40,614 nucleotides of DNA. It comes from Desulfovibrio sp. Its GTDB lineage: Bacteria; Desulfobacterota; Desulfovibrionia; Desulfovibrionales; Desulfovibrionaceae. The stretch covers positions 1 through 40,614 of the forward strand of contig JAIKXS010000060.1 of assembly GCA_024683955.1 (NCBI GenBank), written 5' to 3'. The notes below the pieces were generated by a model that worked only from the letters and a program-made list of their open reading frames with translations, had not been told where the DNA came from and searched no databases. This document shows positions 19,591-29,898 of the stretch, piece after piece. Both the position numbers and the translations under genes were made by a program. Numbering within the stretch: position 1 is the stretch's first letter; each line of letters opens with the position of its first letter.

Positions 19591-20325
19591 CTAAGACTGC
19601 GCTGCGATCCAGGCGTTGGCTTCGCGCAGATCAAGTGTTCCTTCATAGAGAGCGCGGCCGCTTATGACGCCTTCAAGGGGGCCTTTACTGTGTAGGGGAT
19701 AGATGGCTCTGATGTCTTCCATTGTTGCCACGCCGCCTGCCGAGAGAACGGGAATGGTTGTTTTGGTGAGCAGGCTCTCAAGCATCGTGAGGTTTGCACC
19801 GCTTTGCATCCCGTCACGGGCGATATCGGTATAGATCAGAAAGGCGCACCCCGCATCTGTAAGACGCGGCAGGAGATCATCGACGGTGAGCGTTGACGCA
19901 CTGACCCAGCCGCGTGTTTTAAGAACCCCGTTTTCGGCATCGAGAGAAACTCCGATTCTTCCCGGAAACCGTGCGCAGAGTGCCGAAAAGCCCTTGGGAT
20001 CCTCAATGGCCATGGTGCCGATGATAAGGCGGTTCACACCGCTTTCGATGTAGTTCCTCGCGGTTTCCTCATCGCGGATGCCACCCCCAAGCTGAACTGG
20101 AATGGACAGCTTTTCGCAAATTTTTTGCACAATCGAAAAACTTCTGGCTGTACCGTCAAAGGCCCCGTCCAGATCGACCACATGGAGCCACGAGGCTCCT
20201 TGGTTCTGCCAGTGAAGCGCAGCGGCAACAGGATCGTCGTTAAAGACGGTTGATTCGTCTGCCCTGCCTTTTTTCAGGCGAACGGCTTTTCCTTTCTGGA
20301 TATCGACAGCTGGAAAAATGATCAT
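19591..20325 (-). CDS. hisA: Phosphoribosylformimino-AICAR ribotide isomerase
   Basis: Catalyses the Amadori rearrangement of ProFAR in histidine synthesis. The 244-residue TIM barrel carries the catalytic Asp8 in [12 protein letters not shown], the phosphate loop [12 protein letters not shown] and the second catalytic Asp in YTDIARDGM. The C-terminal phosphate site is [12 protein letters not shown] and [10 protein letters not shown]. TrpF-like promiscuity (PriA) is not indicated. Its start overlaps the stop of the preceding lipoprotein gene by 4 nt, so translation is probably coupled. The shared terminator follows 2 nt after the stop, so this is the end of the minus-strand unit. Confidence 0.97.
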   Translation of the reverse strand: MIIFPAVDIQKGKAVRLKKGRADESTVFNDDPVAAALHWQNQGASWLHVVDLDGAFDGTARSFSIVQKICEKLSIPVQLGGGIRDEETARNYIESGVNRLIIGTMAIEDPKGFSALCARFPGRIGVSLDAENGVLKTRGWVSASTLTVDDLLPRLTDAGCAFLIYTDIARDGMQSGANLTMLESLLTKTTIPVLSAGGVATMEDIRAIYPLHSKGPLEGVISGRALYEGTLDLREANAWIAAQS

Positions 20326-20975
20326 AGTCCGAACTCCACTTTGGCTTTTTGCATGCCTTCTCGCGCAAGATCAACAGCAGAGACCCAGCTTCCGCGCCGT
20401 TTGATGAACGAGCCGATATTAAGAATGTTATCGGTGAGGGCCTCCTGTTTTTCTTCAAAGATACAACGGCCCATGACAGTGGCTTTTTTAATGTTGAGCA
20501 GGAAAAATTCCACGCGGACTGAGGCCGAACTGACAACGCCCGCCCGTGAACCGGCGCGTTCATGCCAGTCAAGAACCTGGGGAACCAGAAGAAGATCAGC
20601 GTGGTGTTTTCTGCCGTAGGCAATCCATGCGCTTAGGGCCTGGGGTTGGGCCGCGTTATGGAAATTTATGCTTTTCCTGGCGAGGCTTTCCTTGATGAAG
20701 GTATAGTTTCGCCGTTTCATGGTGTCCGCCAAAACACGGCGCAGTTCATGATCTAGGAGAGCCAGTGATTCTTCATCGATTTTTCCCTGCTGTTCCGGAA
20801 TGCGGCCGAGAATGAGATCTGCCGTGGAGACGGGCTGGCTGAAGGGAGCAACGCTTACGGCGTAGCTGCGTGACAGGAGTGTCGGTACGTCTGCCGTGGA
20901 ACGTGCCTGTTTGCATGCTGAAAGCGTGAAAAGAAGCAGCAGGCAGGGAAGCAGGTTGAGAAGGCGCATAAGCAT
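20322..20975 (-). CDS. Putative lipoprotein between hisB and hisA, unknown function
   Basis: A 217-residue protein with a lipoprotein signal peptide (hydrophobic [17 protein letters not shown], lipobox LSAC with Cys21). It should be lipid-anchored on the periplasmic side or in the outer membrane. The middle ([12 protein letters not shown], then a long helix, then [19 protein letters not shown]) and the late strands ([21 protein letters not shown]) resemble CsgG/GNA1162-like lipoproteins, but only weakly. It overlaps hisB by one base (TGATG) and hisA by four. It is thus translationally locked into the histidine genes, although nothing about it suggests a role in histidine synthesis. I do not recognise a specific family. 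Confidence 0.85.
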   Translation of the reverse strand: MLMRLLNLLPCLLLLFTLSACKQARSTADVPTLLSRSYAVSVAPFSQPVSTADLILGRIPEQQGKIDEESLALLDHELRRVLADTMKRRNYTFIKESLARKSINFHNAAQPQALSAWIAYGRKHHADLLLVPQVLDWHERAGSRAGVVSSASVRVEFFLLNIKKATVMGRCIFEEKQEALTDNILNIGSFIKRRGSWVSAVDLAREGMQKAKVEFGL

Positions 20976-21571
20976 CAGTCGAGACCTCCCTTGGTACTTC
21001 TGATGGATGTTCCGCTTTTGGTGACAGCCTGGGCCAGGGCGAGTCCAAGCCCCTTGGCGACAGATTCGAGAAGATGATGACCGTTTCTGCCGTAACAGAA
21101 TGTCACATGCAGATTACAGCGTGCACTTGTGGCAAGCGCCTTGTGAAATTCTCGCCAAAGATCCTTTTCCTCGCCGGCTATGAGGGGAGGGAGAATTTCA
21201 TCACCTCTCCACTCAAGCCATGGACGTCCCGAAAGGTCAATGGTCACGTCGGTCAGTGCCTCGTCCATTGGGACACGGGCAAAACCGACACGATTGATGC
21301 CAATCCTGTCTCCAAGGGCATCAAGAAGGGCAGATCCGAGGACAAGGCCGATATCTTCTGTCGTATGGTGGGCATCGACGTGCAAGTCCCCTTTGGCATG
21401 CAATGTCAGATCAAAGCCTGCCCAGAACATGGTGAGGGTCAGCATGTGGTCAAGGAATCCAAAGCCTGTTTCTATGGAGGTTTCCCCCGTGCCGTCAATG
21501 CAGAGGTCAAGGGAAATGCTTGATTCAGCGCTTGTGCGTTCCTTGTGTGCAAAACGGGCTGTTTGCTTCAT
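20975..21571 (-). CDS. hisB: Imidazoleglycerol-phosphate dehydratase
   Basis: Mn-dependent dehydration of imidazole glycerol phosphate in histidine synthesis. The 198-residue length is the monofunctional form, without the HisB phosphatase domain found in enterobacteria. Metal-binding signatures are both present: [10 protein letters not shown] and [13 protein letters not shown], plus GFGFLDHML near the start and [14 protein letters not shown] precedes the ATG. It lies 44 nt after tatC and is followed with overlap by the lipoprotein and hisA. The histidine genes here are only hisB and hisA; the rest of the pathway must lie elsewhere. Confidence 0.97.
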   Translation of the reverse strand: MKQTARFAHKERTSAESSISLDLCIDGTGETSIETGFGFLDHMLTLTMFWAGFDLTLHAKGDLHVDAHHTTEDIGLVLGSALLDALGDRIGINRVGFARVPMDEALTDVTIDLSGRPWLEWRGDEILPPLIAGEEKDLWREFHKALATSARCNLHVTFCYGRNGHHLLESVAKGLGLALAQAVTKSGTSIRSTKGGLD

Positions 21572-21615
21572 GGCTGTCTCCTTCGTTTCTCCGGAGGACG
21601 AGAATGTGTGCTATC

Positions 21616-22722
21616 CTATGCAGTGCCGTCCGGAGTCTTGATGTCGGCTTCGTTTTTCTTTTCGACCTTCCGGGGGCTTTTACGGCCAAAGATGGCTGCA
21701 ATGAAGATGCTCAGCTCGTAGAGTATAAGCATGGGGCCGGCCATAAGAATCTGGGAGACAACATCGGGAGGCGTCAGAATTGCAGCTACAACAAAAATCA
21801 GAAGAACTGCGTATTGACGAAATCCGCGCATGCCTTTTGCCGTGACAATGCCAAGGCGTGAGAGGAAAAAGGTAAAGAGTGGCATCTCGAAAATCAGACC
21901 AAAAGCTATGAGAAGTTTCAGCACGAAGTCGAGATAGTCGCTGACTTTGGGCATGGCCACAATTTCTTCTGTGGCAAAGCCGATAAAGAACGTGAAGACA
22001 TAGGGAAAGACAATATAGAAACAAAAAACCGCTCCGCCGACGAAGAAAATGGCCGAAAGAAAGGCAATTGGAATAATATAGCGTTTTTCGCTGTCGTAGA
22101 GCCCCGGAGCTATGAACGACCATATCTGATAGAAAATAACCGGACTTGCCGCGAAAACCCCGGCCACAAATGCCAGAAACATTCTCGTAAAAAAACCCTC
22201 GGGCAGGGTAGTATACATGGCATGAGAACCGGGTGGGAGAGCGTGAAGAAGCGGATCGACAAGGAGATTGAAGAGATAATCGACGAAAAACCAGCAGCTG
22301 ATAAAACAGAGAAAAACCGCGATACAGGATTTTGCAAGGCAACGTCGGAGCTCCTGAAGATGTTCCATAAGGGACATCGGCCGGTCAGGTTCCTCATTGG
22401 ACGTCCCGGAAGGGGGAAGGGCGTTCACCGTTTCGTCGTCTTCTTTTTCAGTGTCCGCTTGAGATCTAGAACTGCTGTTCTTGTCGTAATCTTCCTGTTC
22501 AGAGTCTCCAGATTCTCTTCTTTCTCCCTGTTCTGTCTGGGGGCTTTCCGTTTCTTCTTCTGTTTCCTGTGGATCGGGAGGAAGGACGGGAGGCCCGTAG
22601 TCTGAGGTGTCCTCCATCGTTTCCTGATGTATGTGGCCTTTGCTCTCGCCGTTCCCCTCTCCCTCAAAGGAGGTGTTTGCTGGGCGTTTTGCGTTGCTTT
22701 CTTCTTCGTGACGCTCGTTCAT
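21616..22722 (-). CDS. tatC: Sec-independent translocase subunit TatC with long acidic N-terminal extension
   Basis: Core receptor of the Tat export system for folded, often cofactor-bearing, proteins. The TatC core starts at about residue 115 (MSLMEHLQELRR) and has six membrane segments. Conserved parts include EGFFTRMFLAFVAGV, SPVIFYQIWSFIAPGLYDSEKRY and LIFEMPLFTFFLSRLG. The unusual part is residues 1-114, a disordered-looking stretch rich in Glu, Gln, Ser and Asp, absent from ordinary TatC proteins of ~250 residues. It should be cytoplasmic. The ATG at 22722 has GGAAG upstream; a TTG at 22767 would add only 15 residues. A start further downstream would need the Met at residue 36 or 116, the latter without a clear ribosome site. 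It lies 53 nt after tatB. Confidence 0.93.
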   Translation of the reverse strand: MNERHEEESNAKRPANTSFEGEGNGESKGHIHQETMEDTSDYGPPVLPPDPQETEEETESPQTEQGERRESGDSEQEDYDKNSSSRSQADTEKEDDETVNALPPSGTSNEEPDRPMSLMEHLQELRRCLAKSCIAVFLCFISCWFFVDYLFNLLVDPLLHALPPGSHAMYTTLPEGFFTRMFLAFVAGVFAASPVIFYQIWSFIAPGLYDSEKRYIIPIAFLSAIFFVGGAVFCFYIVFPYVFTFFIGFATEEIVAMPKVSDYLDFVLKLLIAFGLIFEMPLFTFFLSRLGIVTAKGMRGFRQYAVLLIFVVAAILTPPDVVSQILMAGPMLILYELSIFIAAIFGRKSPRKVEKKNEADIKTPDGTA

Positions 22723-22775
22723 GGGGCTTCCGTTCTGTTTTTCCGCGCAAACGCGCAGCGTTCGCAAAGATGTTG

Positions 22776-23282
22776 TTATGTGCGTTCCCCGTCCTTGACT
22801 GATCCGTCGTGGGGGGGCTCAGCATTCGTCCCCATCGCTTCGGCACGGGCCTTGGCCAGAGCATCGGCAAGAGGGCTCCCCTCAGGGGGAGACGGCGGGG
22901 TCTTTACGGGTTCACCGTCAGGGGAGGGAGAAACGTCAGAAGGTTCTTGCGCTGACGACTCTCCCTGTCCGTTTTTGTTCCGCTGCATTTTTTCCAGAAC
23001 GGCGTGTTTCCGTGCAGCGAGTTTTTCGGCGTAGGTCTCTTCGCCGTTCTTTTCTTCCTCTCCTTTGTGCTCTTTTTCTTGCATGGCGCTTTTTTTTGTT
23101 TCCCTTGCCTCCTCCATGGCCGCTTCCACATTGAGTGTACGTTGAAAATCAGTGGAAACGCGTCTGAATTCGCCCACGATTTTGCCAATGGTTCGGGAAA
23201 GGCCCGCCAAGCTCTTTGGACCAAGCACAATAAGGCCCACAAGCAGGATAACCAGAAGTTCTGTGCTACCTATTCCAAACAT
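22776..23282 (-). CDS. tatB: Sec-independent translocase subunit TatB (TatA/B family)
   Basis: Single-pass membrane partner of TatC. The 168-residue protein begins MFGIGSTELLVILLVGLIVLGPKSL, with the conserved Glu near residue 8, the transmembrane helix and the GPKSL hinge, then an amphipathic helix. A long charged tail is rich in Lys and Glu and then in Pro and Ser. Length, the Glu and the tail fit TatB better than the short TatA. No tatA gene was seen in this window, so TatA should be elsewhere. It is followed 53 nt later by tatC on the same strand. Confidence 0.9.
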   Translation of the reverse strand: MFGIGSTELLVILLVGLIVLGPKSLAGLSRTIGKIVGEFRRVSTDFQRTLNVEAAMEEARETKKSAMQEKEHKGEEEKNGEETYAEKLAARKHAVLEKMQRNKNGQGESSAQEPSDVSPSPDGEPVKTPPSPPEGSPLADALAKARAEAMGTNAEPPHDGSVKDGERT

Positions 23283-23357
23283 AGTCTCCCCTGATGTGCA
23301 GCGTCAGGCGTAATGCATAATATGCCCCCTTATATTGGGGGGCAGGCGGAAAAAAAC

Positions 23358-24899
23358 TTATTCCCATTCAATTGTGCTCGGCGGTTTTGAGGAAATATCA
23401 TACACAACACGGTTGACTCCGTGTACTTCATTGATGATGCGACTTGACATGCGGGCAAGAACATCATGGGGAAGGCGTGACCAGTCCGCGGTCATGGCGT
23501 CGACGCTATCCACAATACGCAGTGCGATGACGTGTTCATAGGTCCGCCCATCGCCCATAACACCCACGGTGCGAAGGGGGAGGAGCACGGCAAAGCCTTG
23601 CCAGACTTTCCTGTAGTATCCCGTGGCGCGCATTTCTTCCTGGACGATTCGGTCGGCCGCCCGCAATATGGCAAGACGTTCATCGGTGACGGCTCCGAGA
23701 ACACGGATGGCAAGCCCAGGTCCGGGAAAGGGCTGGCGCCAGATTATGTGTTCAGGAAGACCCAGCTCCGCCGCAACCTTTCTGACCTCATCTTTGAAGA
23801 GCTCCCGCAGTGGCTCGACGAGGGAGAGGTTCATGGTCTCGGGAAGTCCGCCCACGTTGTGGTGACTTTTGATGACCGCGCTGGGGCCTCTTGACGAGAC
23901 GGATTCGATGACATCGGGGTAAAGGGTTCCTTGTGCGAGATAATCCACGTGGGGAAGTTTCTTTGCTTCTTCATCGAAGATTTCGATGAAGGTGTGACCG
24001 ATGATTTTGCGCTTCTTTTCGGGGTCATCCACGTCTTTAAGGCGCTCTAAAAAGCGTTTTTGAGCCTGCACGTGGATGAGATTGAGGTCAAAGTGTGTTC
24101 GGAGAAGGGAAATGACCTCTTCACCTTCGTTGGCGCGGAGCAGTCCGTTGTCGACGAATATACAGTGCAGATTCTTTCCTATGGCTTTATGGAGCAGAAC
24201 TGCGACAACGGTGGAATCAATCCCCCCCGAGAGGGCGCAGACGACATGTCTGTCCCCGATTTCACGGCGCATTTTGGCAATTTCTTCATCGCAAAAGGCC
24301 TGCATGGTCCAGTCTGGCGTAAGGCCTGCAATGGTGAAGATGAAATTACGCAGGATAGCCGTTCCTTCCTCTGTATGGTGTACTTCCGGATGAAACTGGA
24401 CCGCGTATATTTTGGCATCGTCGTCGGCCATGGCCGCGACAGGCAGACTTTCCGTTTTCCCTATGACGCGGAAGGAGGGTGGGGGCGTCAGAACACGGTC
24501 TCCGTGGCTCATCCAGACCCGGTAGCTTGTCTTGTCTAGGCCCGCAAAGAGTGGGGATGAGTGGTCGGGATAGAAGGTTGTCGCACCATATTCCCGGGAA
24601 CTTGCGTGTTCAAGGCTTCCCTTGAAATGCTCACAAAGAAGCTGCATCCCGTAGCAAATGCCAAGCACCGGAACGCCGAGTTCAAATATCCGCGGATTCA
24701 AGGTCGGAGCATTCTCCTCCGTCACGCTTGCGGGACCGCCCGAGAGAATGATGGCCCTGGGATTAAGAGCCTGAATACGCTCAAAGGCGACATCGAATGG
24801 GTGTATTTCCGAATAGACACCCGCTTCACGGATACGACGGGCAATAAGCTGCGTTACCTGCGAGCCGTAGTCAAGAATCAGAACTGTTGTTCGTCCCAT
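23358..24899 (-). CDS. guaA: GMP synthase (glutamine-hydrolysing)
   Basis: Converts XMP to GMP using glutamine and ATP. The 513-residue protein has the class I glutamine amidotransferase domain with catalytic Cys82 in [10 protein letters not shown] and the HPE motif in QFHPEVHH. The ATP-pyrophosphatase domain follows (P-loop [10 protein letters not shown]), then the dimerisation domain ending TIEWE. The ATG at 24899 follows AAGGA. A longer reading from 24971 adds a non-conserved 24 residues. It lies downstream of guaB (141-nt gap), so the two steps from IMP to GMP are encoded together. The 75-nt gap to tatB holds a GC-rich hairpin but no T-run in the direction of transcription, so read-through into tatBC is likely. 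Confidence 0.98.
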   Translation of the reverse strand: MGRTTVLILDYGSQVTQLIARRIREAGVYSEIHPFDVAFERIQALNPRAIILSGGPASVTEENAPTLNPRIFELGVPVLGICYGMQLLCEHFKGSLEHASSREYGATTFYPDHSSPLFAGLDKTSYRVWMSHGDRVLTPPPSFRVIGKTESLPVAAMADDDAKIYAVQFHPEVHHTEEGTAILRNFIFTIAGLTPDWTMQAFCDEEIAKMRREIGDRHVVCALSGGIDSTVVAVLLHKAIGKNLHCIFVDNGLLRANEGEEVISLLRTHFDLNLIHVQAQKRFLERLKDVDDPEKKRKIIGHTFIEIFDEEAKKLPHVDYLAQGTLYPDVIESVSSRGPSAVIKSHHNVGGLPETMNLSLVEPLRELFKDEVRKVAAELGLPEHIIWRQPFPGPGLAIRVLGAVTDERLAILRAADRIVQEEMRATGYYRKVWQGFAVLLPLRTVGVMGDGRTYEHVIALRIVDSVDAMTADWSRLPHDVLARMSSRIINEVHGVNRVVYDISSKPPSTIEWE

Positions 24900-25040
24900 G
24901 GAACGGTCCTTGTTTTTTTTCGTAATCAGTGGCGTTTGCGGAGAATCTGGCCCGTAAGGCCTGTCAGCCACGAAAGTTATGGATACTGAAAGCGAGGTGG
25001 TCCTGTCCTCTGGTGCCGTACGCCCATAACACGTCCGTTT

Positions 25041-26654
<1,614 letters not shown>

Positions 26655-26825
26655 TTAGCCCTTCCCAAAAGGTCCTTGCAGGAGGGTTGTTTTTGTGCGA
26701 AGAGGTGGTCCATACAGGAGGAGCTTCTGTTTGGATAACAAATGTTATGCTCTTCCCTATACTTGATTTCCTCTCCCGCAGTAAGACCGTTTTTCGTGTT
26801 TTTTGCGCCCTGTTACGAGTTTTAT

Positions 26826-28508
26826 ATGTTGAAGGCCTCTGAATCATCCCTGCAGCCCTTGCAGGACATTCCCCTCCCTAAATCCGCCGCTCACGTGAAA
26901 AAGGTCGGATTTCTTGCATTTTTTGCCGTGTGCTGCGTCGGCCTTCTTGCCTTTTGGCTGACGAGGCCCGAGGAGGTACGGGAGCAACTACGTGAAGACG
27001 CATCGGGCATACGGGAAGAAGCCGCTCAGTTTGTTGATGACGCGACAAGGGGAACCCCTCTTGCCGGTATTGGCCGGTTCATCCGCAAGGAGGATCCACC
27101 GACGCCGGAGAGTGTTCTCCATCCCCCGACCAATTCCGGAACGTTGGCCGGGCCCGTCATCCGGGGCGAGTCAGGTCGTGCCGGGATGCTTCTGCCTGAC
27201 GGTACGTTTCGGAAAGACAATCAGCCGGTGCTTGCCAGGGTAGAGGAGGATAGTTGGCTTAAAAAGCGTTTTGTGGAGAATCTCGCGGCTTTTATTGTCG
27301 GTCACTACACTCCGAAGTCCCGTGGCGGGGCCTTTTCCCTCTCCCTTTCTTCACTCAATCAGTACTGCGCAACCCGCCTCAATACCGAAGGGAGCGGAGG
27401 ACGTTCGGCTTTTTTACGCTATGCCTTCCATTCCTCCATGCTTGAGGGGCTGTATTCGCTGTATGCCGGATATTTTGCGGGGGAGCTTGAGCGAAAGGCC
27501 AGGGAGAAGTGGAATGACGCGTCGGTACGGTCCTTTTTCTCCCTCCTTTCGGAGGATGTTCGACTGACGGCCATGACTCTGGAGGCAATTCTTCAGGATG
27601 CGTCGCTCATGTCCAGCCTTCAGCAGTACGAAAAGGATGCCGAAACCTGCGACGCCCTGAGAGCAGAACATACGGTGGCTCTTTTTGAATTGGAGCAGAT
27701 GCGGGAACGTCGTGCCGATCCCGCTGCGGTCAATGCCCAAAAACTCCGTGTGGATGCCCTTGCGGCCCGTCTTCCGAAAGCGTTTGAACAACGAGATCAG
27801 ACGCTTCGTTCTGCCCTTGCCCCTGTCAAAAAGGCTCTTGGCAGCAGGGTTGAAGAGGGAGATCTTCTTTTTTTGACACTTTGGGTCCGCAGACGTCTTG
27901 AAACAGGCCCGGCGGCATCGTCGGCCCTGAAGAGCGTTGTTTCGGTTCTTAAGGATTTTTCTCATGGGCTTGCACGCCTTGCATCGGGTGAGCACGGTGC
28001 GTTTTCGAACTCTGAAACGGGGAAGAGTGAGGGCGGTATGGAGAGAACTTCTGACGGGAAGCGACCCATACGGCATCCTTCAGATCCGGGGGAACAGGGA
28101 TCAGATTCCGACAAGCGTCAGGGGGACGGTTCCCAGGAAGCCCAAGAGATACCGGACGGGGCCTTGAATGTAGACGGAAGAGTAAATCATCCCCGTCCTT
28201 TTGAGGATGAGATTCCCCTTGATCAGTTTCTGCAGAGTACGGCTCCCCGGGAGGATGAATCGAAGGCCGATCACGGCAACGCCTCGCTTGTTCGGGATTC
28301 CGCCCTTGAGAGCGGCAGGGATCCAGTGAATAGGGAACATGGATCCGGAACAACGGTCTCCCCCGTGGTACAGCCGGAAGATCAGCTGCCGGGGAAAAAG
28401 GAGGGGGTTCCTTCCTCTTCCGTCGGCACGTCCTCTCAGAACTCGTATGTGCCGGATGGTCTTCCCCTTCCTGTTCAGATTCCCATAATGCCCCGCGGGG
28501 AGCGCTGA
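26826..28508 (+). CDS. Membrane-anchored protein with disordered acidic tail, unknown function
   Basis: I do not recognise this 560-residue protein. A short cytoplasmic start is followed by one transmembrane segment at ~29-48 (FLAFFAVCCVGLLAFWL), so the rest should be periplasmic. Residues ~50-110 are Pro-rich and charged. Residues ~130-390 are helical, with coiled-coil-like stretches such as ALFELEQMRERRADPAAV. The last ~170 residues are low-complexity, rich in Gly, Ser, Asp, Glu and Pro. The ATG at 26826 is chosen because the longer reading from 26742 adds a second, non-conserved-looking hydrophobic stretch; the ribosome site is weak in both cases. Its stop overlaps the start of the cobU-like gene by one base (TGATG). 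Confidence 0.8.
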   Translation: MLKASESSLQPLQDIPLPKSAAHVKKVGFLAFFAVCCVGLLAFWLTRPEEVREQLREDASGIREEAAQFVDDATRGTPLAGIGRFIRKEDPPTPESVLHPPTNSGTLAGPVIRGESGRAGMLLPDGTFRKDNQPVLARVEEDSWLKKRFVENLAAFIVGHYTPKSRGGAFSLSLSSLNQYCATRLNTEGSGGRSAFLRYAFHSSMLEGLYSLYAGYFAGELERKAREKWNDASVRSFFSLLSEDVRLTAMTLEAILQDASLMSSLQQYEKDAETCDALRAEHTVALFELEQMRERRADPAAVNAQKLRVDALAARLPKAFEQRDQTLRSALAPVKKALGSRVEEGDLLFLTLWVRRRLETGPAASSALKSVVSVLKDFSHGLARLASGEHGAFSNSETGKSEGGMERTSDGKRPIRHPSDPGEQGSDSDKRQGDGSQEAQEIPDGALNVDGRVNHPRPFEDEIPLDQFLQSTAPREDESKADHGNASLVRDSALESGRDPVNREHGSGTTVSPVVQPEDQLPGKKEGVPSSSVGTSSQNSYVPDGLPLPVQIPIMPRGER

Positions 28509-29086
28509 TGGACAGTCCGGTAATGAATAACGAGCATCCCTCATCCTTCCTCTTTTTTCTCGGAGGGCTGAGTTCCGGAAAAAGTTCCCTTGCGCTTTCC
28601 TGGGCTGAAGGCATGGGGAAAAAGCGTCTTTTTTTCGCTCCCTGCCGGGCTTCTGACGAGGAAACACGGGCCCGCATCACCCGTCACAGACAGGAGCGGG
28701 GGGAAGGATGGGATCTTGTTGAAGAAGAGGTGAACGTGGAGGAACGGCTTCTGAACATTATGTGCGAATGCCCTCCTGACGTTCTTCTTTTTGACTGTCT
28801 TTCAAGCCTACTTGCCAATTTTCTTGAGGACGGGCTTTCTGATGAGGAATGTCTTTCACGGATGGAACGTCTCTCACTTCTTTTTTCAAAGGCCCCTTTT
28901 CCCTGTGCTCTTGTTTCGCTTGAAACCGGCCTCGGTACGGTTCCAATGCATCCCCTGTCACGCCGTTATGCGGCGCTTCTTGGCAAAAGTAATCAATACA
29001 TGGCAAAACGCGCTTCTTCCGTTCTCTTTGTCTGCAGTGGCCTTCCACTGCTTCTTAAAGGGACCCTTCCTGCTGCATTTGCCTGA
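28508..29086 (+). CDS. cobU: CobU/CobP-like adenosylcobinamide kinase/guanylyltransferase
   Basis: Phosphorylates adenosylcobinamide and then adds GMP, in assembly of the cobalamin nucleotide loop. The 192-residue length matches the family. Seen: the P-loop LGGLSSGKSSLAL (Lys25; usual form GGARSGKS), RITRHRQERGEGWDLVEEE carrying the nucleotide-accepting His region, FDCLSSLLANFL, SLETGLGTVPMHPLSRRYAALLGKSNQYMAKRA, and a final GLPLLLKG. It is isolated from other cobalamin genes and sits between two exported or membrane unknowns, overlapping the first by one base. The Ser-for-Arg change in the P-loop region and FDCLSS in place of DCLT are mild departures, so altered activity cannot be excluded. 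Confidence 0.85.
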   Translation: MDSPVMNNEHPSSFLFFLGGLSSGKSSLALSWAEGMGKKRLFFAPCRASDEETRARITRHRQERGEGWDLVEEEVNVEERLLNIMCECPPDVLLFDCLSSLLANFLEDGLSDEECLSRMERLSLLFSKAPFPCALVSLETGLGTVPMHPLSRRYAALLGKSNQYMAKRASSVLFVCSGLPLLLKGTLPAAFA

Positions 29087-29102
29087 TGATTTGGAGCAGA
29101 TT

Positions 29103-29759
29103 GTGCGAGATACTCTCTTTTTTCCCGGTGCATCTTCCTTGTTGTGTGTGTTTTTTCTTTTGATAGCAACAGTACCAGTTGCAGAAGCCTCGTCCGTCGA
29201 GGCCAGGGATTGTGTGATACGCATAGGACAGGCCATTGACGAGGCCGATGTGCAGTCCTTCTCCCGCCTTTGTGATGTTGACACCCTCCTTGAAAAGGGC
29301 TTCGACGCGTTTCTGCAGTGGTCCCAGAAACCCGAAATCGTCCAGCGTATGCAGCCGATGCTCGCCGTTGCTCTGGCTCAGGCCGCGAGGGATGATTCCA
29401 CGGGAAAGACGGTTCGCCTTCTCCTTCTGCGGGAGTTCCGTGCCTTTTTACTTGATGGGATCGCCTCTGGGGCCTTTGCCGGAAGGAAGACCGGTCAGCG
29501 TGTCCAGTCCGGAATGTTGGCACCGCTTTTTGCCAATGCCTCGCTCGGCAGGAAGGAGATCAGGAATGTTGAGGCCGGAGACAGCTACGAGGGGGGGAGA
29601 CTTGTGCACTTTCTCGTGTATGACGCGGATAATGGTAACGAGTACCCTCTCAACGGCTTTGTGCGTGAAGAAGAGGGGGGGATGAGGCTTATCTATATTT
29701 GTAATATCCAGGAGCTTTTCGAGCGGATTTCAGAGGAGGCCGAGCAGTATAACGAGTAG
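29103..29759 (+). CDS. Exported protein of unknown function, possibly DUF2939-like
   Basis: A 218-residue protein with a signal peptide: a short charged start, then SSLLCVFFLLIATVPVAEA and cleavage near residue 29. The mature part begins ARDCVIRIGQAIDEADVQSFSRLCDVDTLL, recalling proteins annotated DUF2939, but the match is by eye and weak. The C-terminal half has alternating strands (GGRLVHFLVYDADNGNEYPLNGFV) suggesting an NTF2- or lipocalin-like fold. The GTG at 29103 has GGAG six bases upstream and gives a clean signal peptide. Readings starting further upstream run through the cobU-like gene in another frame. It follows that gene by 16 nt, so the three plus-strand genes form one unit. Confidence 0.75.
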   Translation: MRDTLFFPGASSLLCVFFLLIATVPVAEASSVEARDCVIRIGQAIDEADVQSFSRLCDVDTLLEKGFDAFLQWSQKPEIVQRMQPMLAVALAQAARDDSTGKTVRLLLLREFRAFLLDGIASGAFAGRKTGQRVQSGMLAPLFANASLGRKEIRNVEAGDSYEGGRLVHFLVYDADNGNEYPLNGFVREEEGGMRLIYICNIQELFERISEEAEQYNE

Positions 29760-29898
29760 TATACCGGACGTTCGTTCTCCCCACAGGCTTTGATCGTTAT
29801 CTGCGATATGTCATCTCTGTGGATGTGCAGTGCAGACAGCCCAATGACGGCGGGCAGGGGGAAACTGCTTGGAAAGACGGTTTCCGTTTATTCGTCCG

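Noticed and set aside
23324..23343. GCCCCC/GGGGGC hairpin between guaA and tatB as a terminator
   Set aside because: No T-run follows it in the direction of transcription, so termination is not supported. It may still be a pause or processing site.
29860..29885. GGAAAC/GTTTCC hairpin between convergent genes as a terminator
   Set aside because: Only 6 bp with a 14-nt loop and a weak T-run; not convincing.
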